Source of the DNA: Glandiceps talaboti
Lineage: Eukaryota > Hemichordata > Enteropneusta > Spengelidae
Reading direction: 5' to 3'
Length of the DNA: 64,000 nucleotides
NCBI RefSeq assembly: GCF_964340395.1
Contig: NC_135556.1
Coordinates: forward strand, 649,501 to 713,500
Both the position numbers and the translations under genes were made by a program. Under the pieces are notes generated by a model. That model saw only the letters and a program-made list of their open reading frames with translations, was not told where the DNA came from and did not search any database. Positions 21,221 through 35,200 of this stretch are shown here, one piece after another; the first letter of the stretch is position 1, and each line of letters opens with the position of its first letter.

Positions 21221-22270
21221 TCATATTCAACATAATTTAGTACATACGTTAACCATAAGAAAACACATAATCTATCAAGTTTGTTGATGTACCTTACAGT
21301 GTTAATGAATAATTTGCATAATTGATGATTTTCGGTAATTAGGCTATATCATAAGAATACATACTTCAATTTCAATATAATTCAGTACACACGTTAACCA
21401 TAACAATTGCATATGTCCTGTAAAGCTTGTTGATGTACCTTTCAGTGTTACTGAATAATTTGCATAATTAATGATTTTCGGTAATTAGGCTATATCTTAA
21501 GACTGCATACTTCAATTTCAATACAATTTAGTACATACGTTAAACATAACAGAGTGCATATCTCCTATAAAAGCTGTTGATTTTGTTCGAAGATTTAGTG
21601 AATAATTTGCATAATTAATTATTTTCAGTAATTAGGCTATATCTTAAGACTGCATACTTGAATTTCAATATAATTTAGTACATACGTTAACCATAACAAA
21701 GCGTATATGTCCTATTGTTGGGTTGTTGGGATTACTCATGATGGAGGAGATATTAATGGATGAATAAAAATGAACACACCACTGTATGCTTATACAACAC
21801 TACTGGAGAAGACAATACATCCAGGTGTACTTTATTTCAAAGTGATCCCCTGAGGGCACTATAACAGTATATTTGCATATTAGGTATAATGAATAATTCA
21901 CAACTATGTAAATGAGGTCAGTCACAGTGAATGTATATTCTAACACCTATAAAATATTTGATATAGCTTGCAGTCAGTTTTAATGAAAAATTGGCATAAT
22001 TAATGATTTTAGGTAACTAGGCAGTATCTTAAAAATGCAAGCTTCAAATTTCGTTTAATATGGTACATATATCAACCATAATAATATGCACCTGTCCTAT
22101 GAAGTTTGTTCCTACTTTTACCTTTAATGAGTATTTTGAATAATGAACAATATTCAGTAATTAAGCAGTATCATGCACTCTTCAAATTCCGTATAATTTG
22201 GCACATACATTAACCTAAGAAAGCACACTTGTCCAAAAACAAAGCCTGTTACCATACTTTTTTTTAGTTT
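21221..22270. repeat. ~160-bp AT-rich tandem repeat
   Basis: About seven diverged copies of a unit marked by TTTGCATAATTAATGATTTT and TAGGCTATATCTTAAGACTG. An isolated copy lies at 19185-19340. The third to fifth copies are interrupted by unrelated sequence at 21720-21940. Confidence 0.75.
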
Positions 22271-22307
22271 TATGAGTTATTTGCATAATTAGTTATTCCC
22301 TTACAGG

Positions 22308-22550
22308 AGGCATTCAGTTTAAATCTGGTCTTAGATCTCTTGATTTCCTTGATGTCATGTCTGAGCTTATTCTGGAAACTGTCATTCACACTTCTGAATG
22401 TTATGTTTTCTATCATCCTGAGCATGTCATCTTCAAAGGGCTTCATTGCTTCAATCTGGGGTGGGCATTTTCTAGTTTTGAATCCGAACTTTTCATCTTT
22501 AGGTTCATGATCGTCGTTTTCCTCTCCCTTCAGGTAGTAGAAAGCCTGCC
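22308..22550 (-). pseudogene. PLE N-terminal region
   Basis: Minus-strand frame reading RWQAFYYLKGEE, then KFGFKTRKCPPQIEAMKPFE and a helix ending KTRFKLNAS. This is the segment that precedes the RT in Penelope-like ORFs (the CPPQI box). It would join the segment ending at 17278 if the insertion were removed. The element is truncated at about 22548, where it meets an inverted piece of the flanking repeat. Confidence 0.7.
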
Positions 22551-22583
22551 ATCTTGTGTTGCTAGCCATATTTGTAAAGGTTA

Positions 22584-23040
22584 ATGTAAATATGGCTAGC
22601 AACACAAGACTATGCTATGGCAACAGCCATGATAACATACATGTACATGTATATAGTTGAAGGTAACACCAGGACTGGCTAGGCAACCAGATAAACATAA
22701 ACAAAAAAACAGCTGTGCTACAACACCACTGTGCTATTTTCAAGATTATTAATCATAAGAATAGAGTAAGTGACATTGTAGCAAAACTGTACAATTTGTA
22801 TATTCTTTTTATGTTTATCTGGTTGCCTGGCCAGAATTTATATTTGAAGAGTTGTGATAAATATCAACAAAAAGAAGTGACTACAAATATGGCTAGCAAC
22901 AAGACCATTCCATGGCAACAGTCAAATGATAGCACTTATGGTAAAGGTAACAACATGGCTGGCTATGTAACCAGATAAATATAATCAAAATGTACAGTTG
23001 TGCTACAATGCCATTGGTGCTATTTTTATGATTATTTTTG
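22584..23040 (+). repeat. Continuation of the PLE target repeat
   Basis: Units with ATGGCTAGCAAC and ACTGGCTAGGCAACCAG, as at 14721-15287. Confidence 0.75.
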
Positions 23041-24762
23041 AAAATTGGTGCATTTATTTTCTTAAATGCTTAAGGTGTGTCATGGCTAATTCGCTATGCA
23101 TAATTTTCTGTTATTGTCACTTCCATTTCAAGTGTTCTACATATGAGCGCGGGCTTCTAATATGTAAGCGAATTGTTGCATAAGTAATTACAGTGGTGAG
23201 CATAAAAATCGTGTACAAAGCTGGGAAAGTTTTAGGCCAATCACAATGATTCTGACCTAGAAATGAGGATATCCAAAGCCAACATTGTCATTACATCAAA
23301 CAATCCAATAGTTGTGACAGTGAAAATACAGGCACAAGACACTAGAATTTCTGTACAACTTTTCTCAACAACTAAAAAAAAGTATTGATCATCATAAATG
23401 TCGGGGTTATATTGTGAAGTACAACATGCGCTCATTGGGAATCTACATTGCAATTATAGCAATAAAGATGGTTTAGGTGTGACAGAATTCAGGTTATCTT
23501 TAAAAAAAAAAAGTACCAATCATCCTAGAATGAAAAGAATTAGTGTCATTGACTAAAATTTATTGTGCATCATTTGACGGTTGGTATGTGTGTCGGAATT
23601 AGCTGCAACAGACCGGTTAACTTTTAAAAAAGCACCAATCATGCATCATAGAATAACATTTAAAAAGGAAATGTTGGCAGCCAATTAAATGTAATATTTT
23701 AACTCAGACTACTATTTCTATAGTGGGCTGAGGCTTTAAAGAGGCAGATGTTTTCTTCACCTTTTGATTCAAATAGCTAAACTTTGATGTATAAAACTTA
23801 CTAATTTTCATCCAATAAAAAATGTCATCACCTACAATTTAATGTAAAATCCATAAAAGAATGTCTGACGTAAAATTAGCCAGAAATAGATTGCTTTTCA
23901 AACAGTAGAGGATGCCAAATTATGTATTAGTATTACATTATAGATGCATAAGGTAGTGTGACATCTTACCCATAATGCATTGCTGTAATTGTTGTGTATG
24001 CTGTGATAAGCTGCCATTTATAGTTTGTTTTAGAAGGAAAAGTAGAACTGGTGTTTTGGCATATATGTCGAACTTTACTTCTATGGTTTTCAGTTGTGTA
24101 GTTTCCATGGAGATTACCATTGGAATCATTGTTGTTTCCATAACAACCATTCCAGTTCACAGTTATCACTGGTTTTGCAGTAGTCAGAATCAAGTTTCAA
24201 CAGCAATAGCAATAATATTTGTATGGTACCCAAATTTTGCATGTCAAATTTCTAATAAACATCTTTTGAAGAAAATGCAAAGTTGCTGAAGTTGAAAAGT
24301 TGACCAGCATCGATATACTATTTTTCATGAACTGTTGGCAAATATCTTGCTTTCATTTATTTCCAAACAAAAATTATCACAGTTTAATGTCTTCAGTATA
24401 TCATGTGCTGAAATACTATGCATCCATAAACACATTAAACACAATATGGAAATCCTAGAATACACCAAAACTACTGTCACTAGAGGGCACTCTACTTCCA
24501 AAATGAGTGTGGGACCCCAAATGTTTTTGTCATATTTTGATTTTTCAAGTCTTTGATTACACCTGTGTTTGAATTTTGAAGAATCTGTAGTGTCATTAAA
24601 TACTTAATAGCGAGCCTCCATAAATGGTGGACTCAATCATGTAGTGGATTTTATTCAAACTATTTAATATTTTTTAGCATTCATATATTATTTTTAAGTG
24701 TAGTTTTTATTTCCATGTGATATACATGATTGTACATAATTAATATTTTGTTTCTTTTCCAG
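23041..24762. other. PPEF 5'-flanking intron, no feature recognised
   Basis: AT-rich, with short open frames in both directions that lack codon-level conservation or motifs. I searched it for the missing upstream PPEF exon (GDxHG and RGNHE coding) and found none. Confidence 0.5.
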
Positions 24763-24799
24763 ATATGGTTTCATAAAAGAAGTAATGAGTAAATACAGA
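24763..24799 (+). CDS. PPEF: PPEF exon A (37 bp)
   Basis: Microexon after TTCTTTTCCAG. One base completes a codon, then [12 protein letters not shown]; the donor is GTAGGT. It corresponds to the segment just after the GNHE motif in PPEF (the NLRYGF region). The exon ends in phase 0, as exon B requires. It is too short to stand alone; the match to the family and to exon B is what supports it. Confidence 0.8.
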
Positions 24800-27700
24800 G
24801 TAGGTATTTTTAAAGTAGGTATTTCATAACATTGATTTCTAGATGTTTGTTGTCATGGTGATGTACAGTGATGAAGTGTAAGCACCAAGTGATATACCCC
24901 ACATGTTGATACCAACACTCACCTACACACATACATGTTGATACCAACACACACCTACACACATACATGTTGATATCAGCACACACCTACACACACATGT
25001 TGATACCAACACACACCTACACATACACATGTTGATACCAATTAACACACACCAACACACACACATGTTGATACCAGCACACACCTACACATACATGTTG
25101 ATACCAATACACACGTACACACACACACACATGTCACACACACAATGTTGATACCAAAACACACCTATACACACATTTATACCAACACACACCTACACAC
25201 ACCTACACATACATGTTGATACCAACACACACCTACACACACACCTACACATACATGTTGATACCAACACACAACTACACATACACATATTGATACCAAC
25301 ACACACCTACACACATATATGTTGATACCAACACACACCTACACATACATGTTGAAACCAACACACACCTACACACACATGTTGATACCAACACACACCT
25401 ACACACACACATGTTGATACCAACACACACCTACACATACATGTTGATACCAACACACACCTACACATACACATGTTGATACCAACACACACCTACACAC
25501 ATACATGTTGATATCAGCACACACCTTACACACACATGTTGATACCAACACACCTACACATACCCATGTTGATACCAATTAACACACACCAACACACACA
25601 CATGTTGATACCAACACACACCTACACACATACATATTGATATCAATACACACCTACACATACATGCATGTTGATACCAACACACACCTACACATACATG
25701 TTGATACCAACACACACCTACACATACATGTTGAAACCAACACACACCTACACATACACATGTTGATACCAACACACACCTACACATACACATGTTGATA
25801 CCAACACACACCTACACACATATATGTTGATATCAGCACACACCTACACATACATGCATGTTGATACCAACACACACCTACACATACCCATGTTGATACC
25901 AACACACACCTACACATACATGTTGAAACCAACACACACCTACACATACACATGTTGATACCAACACACACCTACACATACACATGTTGATACCAACACA
26001 CACCTACACACATATATGTTGATATCAGCACACACCTACACACACATGTTGATACCAACACACACCTACACATACCCATGTTGATACCAATTAACACACA
26101 CCAACACACACCTACACACACACATGTTGATACCAACACACACCTACACATATACATATTGATATCAATACACACCTACACATACATACATGTTGATACC
26201 AACACACACCTACACATACATGTTGATACCAACACACACCTACACACACGCATGTATATGTATAGACCATTAGATTTTTATGTATAATCCCAGGAAATCA
26301 ATGTTATTTTTATGTCATAATGCTCCGAGTATGATTCCACTGACTAATACAAATTCAAATTTGTAGTCTGCAGAATCATACTAGGAGCATTATGACATAA
26401 AACTAACATTGATTTTGTGGGATTACTTATTTATCACATAATTTATGAGTTTTTCCACATGTTTTTGTAGCTCCACTGTCAGCAAAAGCTGAGCAGAGCT
26501 TTAGCGTTAGGTTGATTCTCGCCTCCATCATATGTCGTCTGTCCTTCAACTTTTTAGCTCCGCTGTCAGCGAAAGCTGAAAGCATAGCTTTAGGTAAAGG
26601 TTGTATAGAGTATAGAGAGTATAGGTGAATCATAGGTGTCCGTCAAACTTTTATATTTTCATCATCTTCTCCGAAAGTGACAGTCAGAATTCTTCGATAT
26701 TTGGTGTGCATGTTCCCTGGGGGAGGCTATTCAGATTTGTTCATGCCAAGTTGATCTGTGCCATTTTCAATTTTTTATGATTTTTTTTTCAAAAAATGAC
26801 ATTTTCATCATCTCCTCAACTACTTCTTGTCAGATTGCTTTGATATCTGGTGTGTTGATGCACAAGGGGTAGCTTACTCAGATTTGTTAATTTCAAGTCA
26901 GCACATGTTCTTTTCTATCTTAGATGATTATTTTTTGTAATAAAAAAAATTGAATATGTTAATGAGCATTGTAACCAACGCCATATTTGAAATCAGTCCA
27001 TGAGACTGAAGTAAACTGCCACTTTTAAAAGACACCATTGACGGCAGACAAGCAATGTAATATGCCATAGTCTGAATTCTACACATTGTGTGCTCAAATG
27101 ACAAGTGTTTGTTCGAAACAGGGTTGCAGACTTCAAATCCAAATTCTGCACCCCTTCTACAGAATGGTACATTCCTGTAGGTATTCCGTATGCTCTGTAT
27201 ATACTCTGTAGTATATTAATACACTATTAGAAGTGAACGCAGTGTGTGGTCATTACGTCCAGCACGTGACCATCAATATACTATTAGGAGTGAATGCAGT
27301 GTGTGGTCATTGTGTCCAGCATGTGACCATCAATATACTATTAGGAGTGAACGCAGTGTGTGGTCATTGCGTCCAGCATGTGACCATCAATATACTATTA
27401 GGAGTGAACGCAGTGTGTGGTCATTACGTCCAGCATGTGACCATCAATATACTATTAGGAGTGAATGCAGTGTGTGGTCATTACATCCAGCACGTGACCA
27501 TCAATATACTATTAGGAGTGAATGCAGTGTGTGGTCATTACGTCCAGCACGTGACCATCAATATACTATTAGGAGTGAACGCAGTGTGTGGTCATTGTGT
27601 CCAGCACGTGACCATCAATATACTATTAGGAGTGAACGTAGTGTGTGGTCATTGTGTCCAGCATGTGACCATCAATATACTATTAGGAGTGAATGCAGTG

Positions 27701-29216
27701 TGTGGTCATTGTGTCCAGCACGTGACCATCAATATACTATTAGGAGTGAACGCAGTGTGTGGTCATTGTGTCCAGCATGTGACCATCAATATACTATTAG
27801 GAGTGAACGCAGTGTGTGGTCATTGTGTCCAGCACGTGACCATCAATATACTATTACTAGGAGTGAATGCAGTGTGTGGTCATTACGTCCAGCACGTGAC
27901 CATCAATATACTATTAGGAGTGAATGCAGTGTGTGGTCATTGTGTCCAGCACGTGACCATCAATATACTATTAGGAGTGAATGCAGTGTGTGGTTATTGT
28001 GTCCAGCACGTGACCATCAATATACTATTAGGAGTGAATGCAGTGTGTGGTTATTGTGTCCAGCACGTGACCATCAATATACTATTAGGAGTGAATGCAG
28101 TGTGTGGTTATTGTGTCCAGCACGTGACCATCAATATACTATTAGGAGTGAATGCAGTGTGTGGTCATTGTGTCCAGCACGTGACCATCAATATACTATT
28201 AGGAGTGAATGCAGTGTGTGGTCATTACATCCAGCACGTGACCATCAATATACTATTAGGAGTGAATGCAGTGTGTGGTCATTACGTCCAGCACGTGACC
28301 ATCAATATACTATTAGGAGTGAATGCAGTGTGTGGTCATTGCGTCCAGCATGTGACCATCAATATACTATTAGGAGTGAATGCAGTGTGTGGTCATTGTG
28401 TCCAGCACGTGACCATCAGTATACTATTAGGAGTGAATGCAGTGTGTGGTCATTGTGTCCAGCATGTGACCATCAATATACTATTAGGAGTGAATGCAGT
28501 GTGTGGTCATTACATCCAGCATGTGACCATCAATATACTATTAGGAGTGAATGCAGTGTGTGGTCATTGTGTCCAGCATGTGACCATCAATATACTATTA
28601 GGAGAGAACGCAGTGTGTGGTCATTACATCCAGCATGTGACCATCAATATACTATTAGGAGTGAATGCAGTGTGTGGTCATTGTGTCCAGCACGTGACCA
28701 TCAATATATCGCTACATTTATATTGGTGGTAAGAGTAATAAACATGGTAAACATGAATTTACACAGCATCTCGTACATTTTATTAAGACAATAAAAATGC
28801 GCCACTCTGGATGCCTATTCCGCCTGTGGTCCTGCTTGCATAAGAAATGTGTGGACGGCTATTCAAATTACGTAATCGTGTGACCTATTGCAAGGTCAAG
28901 CTTACCTACACAGTACAGGTCATACTGTGCTTTGGTTTCTCAACCAAAAATATCGGTTATAACCTTGTGATGTACATGTAATATCAAATTTAGTTAAAAA
29001 CATATTTAATTTAAATTAGTAAAATTTGTCTGAATGTGAGTTTTGTTCTGTCATTTTAATCATATTTGCCTGTAATGTGTAAGTTTGGAGCTCGGAGCTC
29101 AATGGAAACTTGGAAGCAAGCTTGCCGGCTGCTACATCAATAAATCTACATGAGTTTTAGCACAACTGAACTGAGGTTCAGTAGTGCTATAGGGATCGCC
29201 CGGCGTCTATCTGTGG

Positions 29217-29261
<45 letters not shown>

Positions 29262-32200
29262 CAACTTAAAGTAAAAAAAACGCTTTACCTTGGGTGTCTA
29301 GTTGGCAAAATGATGTGTGATTTGGGTCAAAAAGTGTGATTTTTGGCCAAAAAACTTAAACTCAGAAACTACTGGGCAGATTGGTGCGAAATTTGGTGGG
29401 AACATTCTTAAGGGGGTGTAAAATAATATTTGCTCATGACATGATGATTCCATCAGTGATATGCAAATTAGGGCTAAAAATGTGTCTTTTTGGTTAAAAA
29501 TCTATAATTCAAAAACTACTTAGCAGATTAGGCTGAAATTTAATGGGAATGCATCTAGGGATGTATGGACGAAGAAATATTAAGCATACAATGATTCCAT
29601 GAGTGATATGCAAATTAGGTGTAAAAATGTTCATTATTGATCAAAAACTTATATCTCAAAAAGTACTTGGTCACCAAGTTGTTTCTGAAAATGTTATTCT
29701 GCAGATTTTCTTCAAAACATTTTGACAAAATTGGCCCTAGCGACCATGACCATGCCCTTAGCAACAATCAAGTGGCAGTATATTTTAGTCAAATAACAAC
29801 ATCATCTGGTAGGCAAATGAGTAAACATTCAAAAAATGTATGCAAATACCCTAGCAACCATGACCACGCCCATAGCAACAGCCAAATAATCACATATATT
29901 GCGAGGATAACAACAGGGATTAATAGACAATTTAATAAAATTTCAAAAAATGTATGTAAATATGCCTAGCAACAAGACCACGCCCATAGCAACAGCCAAA
30001 TGATCACGTATATTGCAAAGATAATATCAGTAATTTATACACAAGTGAACAAAAACATATAAAAATATATGCAAATATATCTAACAACATAACAACAGCC
30101 AAATGATAGCATATATCATAAAGATAGCAACATGGTTGGATAGGTAACTGGATAGTCATTCACCAAATGAACACTTATTGTTAGTATGGACTACCATATG
30201 GATAAACATTTTTAAAAACTACAGTTGTGCTGCAACGCCATTGGCAGTATTTTTAGACAGAGTAAAATTTATTAGATAAAAATAAATGTTACTCTTTGTA
30301 TCAGTCTCATGCACCCAAAGATGTATGTAATGTAATGTGTGTGCAGGTACATTTTGAAAGCACATTATAATGATAACTTGATTGTAGCGTAGGATTGGCA
30401 GGAACACTTGAACAGTAGAGAGAGAAAATAGTTCACAGCGGTGATATGGGTTTTCGATCTGCCCTGTTTGACATTACACAGGTGAAGATTTGAACATACT
30501 TACATAATAAAGAAATACATGTCATGTAGTTTGTTGAAATAGTTATAATAGGTCACGCTGGGAATTGGGTAATACACATGTTTTGAACATTATCAGTATC
30601 ACAATTGTACAATGTATATACCGATATTAGTTATAATTCAAAATTGATGAATGTACAATCATGTAATTGACAGTAGTTTATAACCATTCTTATTGTTAAG
30701 TGAATTGTCTGTGCATATGAGGACATTGTTTTATCAGTGGTGGACAATTAAATCTAGCTTCAAAGGTGCCCAGGAGTGTTTTCCTTATTTTTGTTCCTGT
30801 TGACTCCGTAATCCTAAGCTTTTCACCAAGTTGTGGTTGTGCATGCATGCATTCATTTGTTTTGACACTTCTTCTTTGAATATTCTGATAGATGGAGTGA
30901 AGACAATGTTATTTGTGAAATTGTTCTTGTCATTTATAGTGTGACGATAAAACAAGTAAGTCTTGTTCATAAAACCATTGTGCTATTGGTCATTGCACAT
31001 ACCTTAACATTTTGTACACTTTTTTTTTTAAAGAAACATGCAACAAAGGTTGTCAGACTTTTTGAAGATGTATTCAGTTGGTTGCCCCTAGCAACAGTAA
31101 TTGATGGCAAGATCTTAGTAGCACATGGAGGCATATCTGATAAAACAGACCTTACATATCTAGGGAATATAGACAGACATAAGGTGAGTGCATGTAGCAT
31201 CTCTAGTTATATTTATTTTATGCAAATCGTGAAAATTCATCATTGCTTACTGTGGTAACACACTTTCATTGACACTTAATTATGCACTCATACACTCATA
31301 CATACATACATACATACATACATACATACATACATACATACATACATACACGCTCATAAACACTTACAATTTTTATATGCAACTCATGGGCCAGATGCCT
31401 TGTACCACTACAAGTATTTGATGCTGGACTGTGAAGCTATAACTGAACGATAAAAATAATGATTGAAATAAAAATTTGAAACCCCGCTGCAAACATAATA
31501 TACACATTCCTACCACAGACACTTGAAGCCCATGCACATTGAATTGCAGAGAACACATACGACACCACATACATACCACTTGTGAACACAAAGAAAACAC
31601 CAAGAACATCAGTGCAAACATAATATACACATTCCTACCACACACTTGCAGCCCATGTGTGTTGAACAGCATAGGACACCAAGAAAACATGCTTGTTTAC
31701 ATGTACCAGCTGGCCATCTTGTGTGTAGGTATTACTAGTTAGTCCCCGCCGGACAAAGTCCAGGACGGGGACTTATGGATTGGGTTCCGTCTGTCCGTCC
31801 GTCCGTCCGTCCGTCCTTAAAACCCAATCATAGCAAGGACTATGTCATTCTCAATGACTTGTTCAACATGAACTAAATTGTATAAACTTCACTGAATAAT
31901 ATTTTATATACTGCCTACAATAAAAACACCAAAAGTGGCCCTGCTAAGTGAGAATGTGCACTGTAGATTTCTTTTATGGCTATTTCAAGTTTCATCAGAG
32001 AATTCTAACTCCTCTATATAATAAATATAGAAAGCATCTGAAACTCCATCCACTTTTCACAATGAAAAATGCAGAGAATTGTAGTCAGACTTTTCTGGGG
32101 GAAGTGGACCACTGTTTATGTCTTTCTATGTGGTGTCATTTTCATCCCGGTAAATGTATGCTAGTCAGCATCTTCTTTTAAACTCATGGATGTCAAGTTT

Positions 32201-35200
32201 CAGTTCATTGATGTTAACTGTTTCTGGTGTAGGGCAAAACGAGAGGCCCTTCGAGAGAACGCTGATATCAGAGTCACTTATGATTGATTGAAGACTTATT
32301 AATAACGGCTTTTGGGTCAGGTATAGGCTTATTTTTCTTACCTCTGTTGTTGCGTAAGCACGAGTGATAGTGTCGCTCAGATTTTTTCTGGTGTCCTTAG
32401 TTTTTGTAAGTGAGAATCTCCTTGACTTGAATTTACTCAATTTATGGGCTTGTCTTTGTTTATGGAAGGTTGTTAATCTCGTCGTGAATTCTTCCAGTGT
32501 CTCAGAAATGTCTGTTGTCTGTTCATGTTGAAGTTATAGATTCAGTGGTAATGATCTTCCTGGTTAAAGTGTGAAAAGCTTTCTTTTCTTCATCTTTAAT
32601 GAGATGCATAAGTTTTCATTCAATGGTATGTAAGAGTCTCTTCACCTTGTTTTTGAAATATGGTCATTCTTGACAGATAATTTGAAAACAAAATGTGAAG
32701 CCTTTAGAAGGGTGACAGTGATTGGATTAATTTGAAAACAAATGTGAAGCCTTTAGAAGGTTGACATTGATTGGTTTATTTTGAAAACAAATGTGAAGCC
32801 TTCAGAAAGTTGATACCCTTAGCAACAATGACCATGCCCATAGCAACAGTCAAACGATGGTGTATTTCACAAAGATAACAGATGTTAGACAAGTGAGCAT
32901 TCAAAAAATGTATGCAAATGCACCTAGCAACAAGACCACACCCATAGTAACAGCCAAACGATCACACATATTGCAAAGATAACAACAATGATTAATAAAC
33001 AATTGAATAAACATTCAAGAAATGTATGTGAATGTGCCCAGCAACAGTACCATGCCCATAGCAACAGCGAAATGATCAGGTATATTGCAAATATAACGAT
33101 ATGTATTAATAGACAATTTAATAAACATTCAAAATATGTATCTAAATGTGCCTAGCAAAAAGACCACACCGATACATAGCTACGGCGGCCCACAGGTGAC
33201 AGACGAAAACTAAATTTGTGCTATAAATAATTGATTTTTGAAGGCAAAATATTTAATAAAAGGATAACACTTTTATTTCATATGACAAAACATTAACTTC
33301 TTGGGTCAATATAGAAATATCAAAGCAAAAAACTACAATTTCTGTGACAAACAAATACTTTTTACAGAGCAGAAAATTAATTTGCGAAACGAAAATTTTT
33401 ATTTGTGTGGCCCAAACTTTATTTTCAAGTGATAACATTTAAGTTGCGGGATAAAATGTTTAATTGTTGGTGCAATGTTTGAAACATTAGAACAGTTTTT
33501 TTCTAAAGTTTTCTAACAAGACTTAAAATACCTCATTGCAAACTATTACTCCTTAGAGCAGTACACCAAGTTTTCGTGAAAAAACTCTAAATTTGTGTAA
33601 AAAGTATTTAAATGTCAAGCCAGAATATGAATTTAGGTCCATTGCAATCTTATACTCTGACTGCAGAAACAACATTTGACACCATACAACCTCCTTTTCT
33701 TATCGACGAGATTTACTTAATACAGGATGCAACATTAATGTTTGGGGACGAAACATTAATATGCGAGGAAAAAACTTTCTTTTTGCTTGACGGAAGTTGG
33801 TCTGCATGACGGAAATTCATTATATATCCCACAATCCTCGGCACACTCTTGGCGGCTATTTCAACTTCGCGACCAGCACTATATCTGATCATGTCAAGTG
33901 GTAAATACATCAATTGTTTCCAGTGTATAAATGTTTTTTTAAAGATAATAAAGGCCGGAAACACCATTCCCATCAATACTAGTATTCCTGGACCCAATCT
34001 CATTAAAATCTGATGTGGTGAAAGCAGCTAAATGCTTTATTTACCTCTATTTCCATCGTTTTGTGATGTTTCCCACGCAGGCGGCGATCACTCGGAACAA
34101 AAGCAAGCGACACAAACTATATATAGTGCTTTGATTTGGGATGACCCAAATGCTCATTGATATGTGACTTCACGATATAATCACAGAATTGAGGCCTGTT
34201 GCCGAGAGATTACGAAGAGTATTTCAGTTCTGAATTTATGGCAGGGGTCTGAGGACAAATGGGGGGGGGGGGGGGCAACAAATTGGAGGTTTTAAGGGGG
34301 AGGGACATGGAAATTGTGATCGTTTGAAAGGGGAGGGGCACGAAATGTTTAGCTCATGATTTGAACCAAAGTACACCTCGGGAGTGGTCGTTTACCGAGT
34401 ACATTTGAACATTTCTTGCAGCTTTGACACAATGAATTCAAAAGCCTACAGTCAGTGATAAGATGGGTGATTACTATACGAAATATGTATGCCTTAATCT
34501 CTCTTCTCCCTCCCTCCCTCCCTCCCTCCCTTCCTCTGTGTGTCTGTCTGTCTGTCTGTCTCTATCTATCTATCTTTGTCTGTGTGTGTGTCTGTCTGTT
34601 TGTATGTCTGTGTGTGTGTGTGTGTCTGTCTGTCTGTCTGTCTGTATGCATGCATGCATCTAGCATAACTGAAGCAAGGATTCAGTAGTGAGGTAGGCTT
34701 GGGAAAGCCTGTCTGTGTGTACACATATAGGTATTTATGTATGTATGTATGTATGTATGTATGTCTGTCTGTCTGTGTCTGTGTCTATGTATGTATGTAT
34801 GTATGTATGTATGTATGTATGTATGTATGCCTGTGTCTGTGTCTATGTATGTATGTATGTATGTATGTATGTCTGTCTGTCTGTGTCAGTGTCTATGTAT
34901 GTATGTATGTATGTATGTATGTATGTATGTATGTATGTATGTATGTATGTGTGTGTATGTATGCATTAACCCTCCACCAATGGTGTATGTATGTATGTAT
35001 GTATGTATGTATGTATGTATGTATGTATGTTTTCATGTAAGTTGGAAATAAAGAATTCAATATGTATGTATGTGTGTATGTATGTATGTATGTATGTATG
35101 TATGTTTGTCTGTCTGTCTGTTTGTTTGTCTGTCTGTCTCTATCTATATCTATCTATCGATCTATCTTTGTCTGTGTCTGTCTGTCTGTATGTATGTCTG

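Larger units (their letters stand above)
17279..22307. mobile_element. 5-kb element inserted in the PLE
   Basis: It separates two PLE pieces that belong together. Its ends carry a short inverted repeat: CCTCCCGTAAGGG on the left and (inverted) CCTCCTGTAAGGG on the right. The left end has a TCTG-rich microsatellite. No transposase is visible, so it is a non-autonomous or composite insertion containing the foldback at 18205, the inverted repeat pair at 19340/21100 and the 160-bp tandem repeats. Confidence 0.6.
15297..22574 (-). mobile_element. Penelope-like retroelement (5'-truncated, with internal insertion)
   Basis: Minus-strand element flanked by TAAAGGTTA. Reading 5' to 3': N-terminal region (22545-22308), then a 5-kb foreign insertion (22307-17279), then RT (17278-16500) and GIY-YIG (16478-15588), then a 3' non-coding tail with a hammerhead-like motif. 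RT followed by a GIY-YIG endonuclease is diagnostic of Penelope-like elements. It is inactive: there is a TGA between VPYVLNE and TNGKNS, further frame changes, and YRDND where YRDD is expected. Confidence 0.85.

Noticed and set aside
23966-24289. Overlapping short ORFs before PPEF exon A as upstream exons
   Set aside because: None contains GDxHG, GDxVDRG or GNHE motifs, and splice phases do not fit exon A.
24890-26287. Cys/Val-rich frames on the minus strand
   Set aside because: Translation of the CA-rich minisatellite; no signal of selection or a start context.
27233-28794. Two overlapping open frames of about 500 codons
   Set aside because: They arise from a 57-base tandem repeat whose length is a multiple of three. 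There is no ATG start, no domain, and codon changes are those of CpG decay.
30941-31258. 105-codon ORF as a stand-alone gene
   Set aside because: Only the 31034-31183 part is PPEF; the ends are intron sequence read through.
33612-34003. Conserved small ORFs in the inverted arms (also 46856-47250)
   Set aside because: They are conserved only because the two arms are copies of each other; no domain or codon-type substitution pattern could be established.
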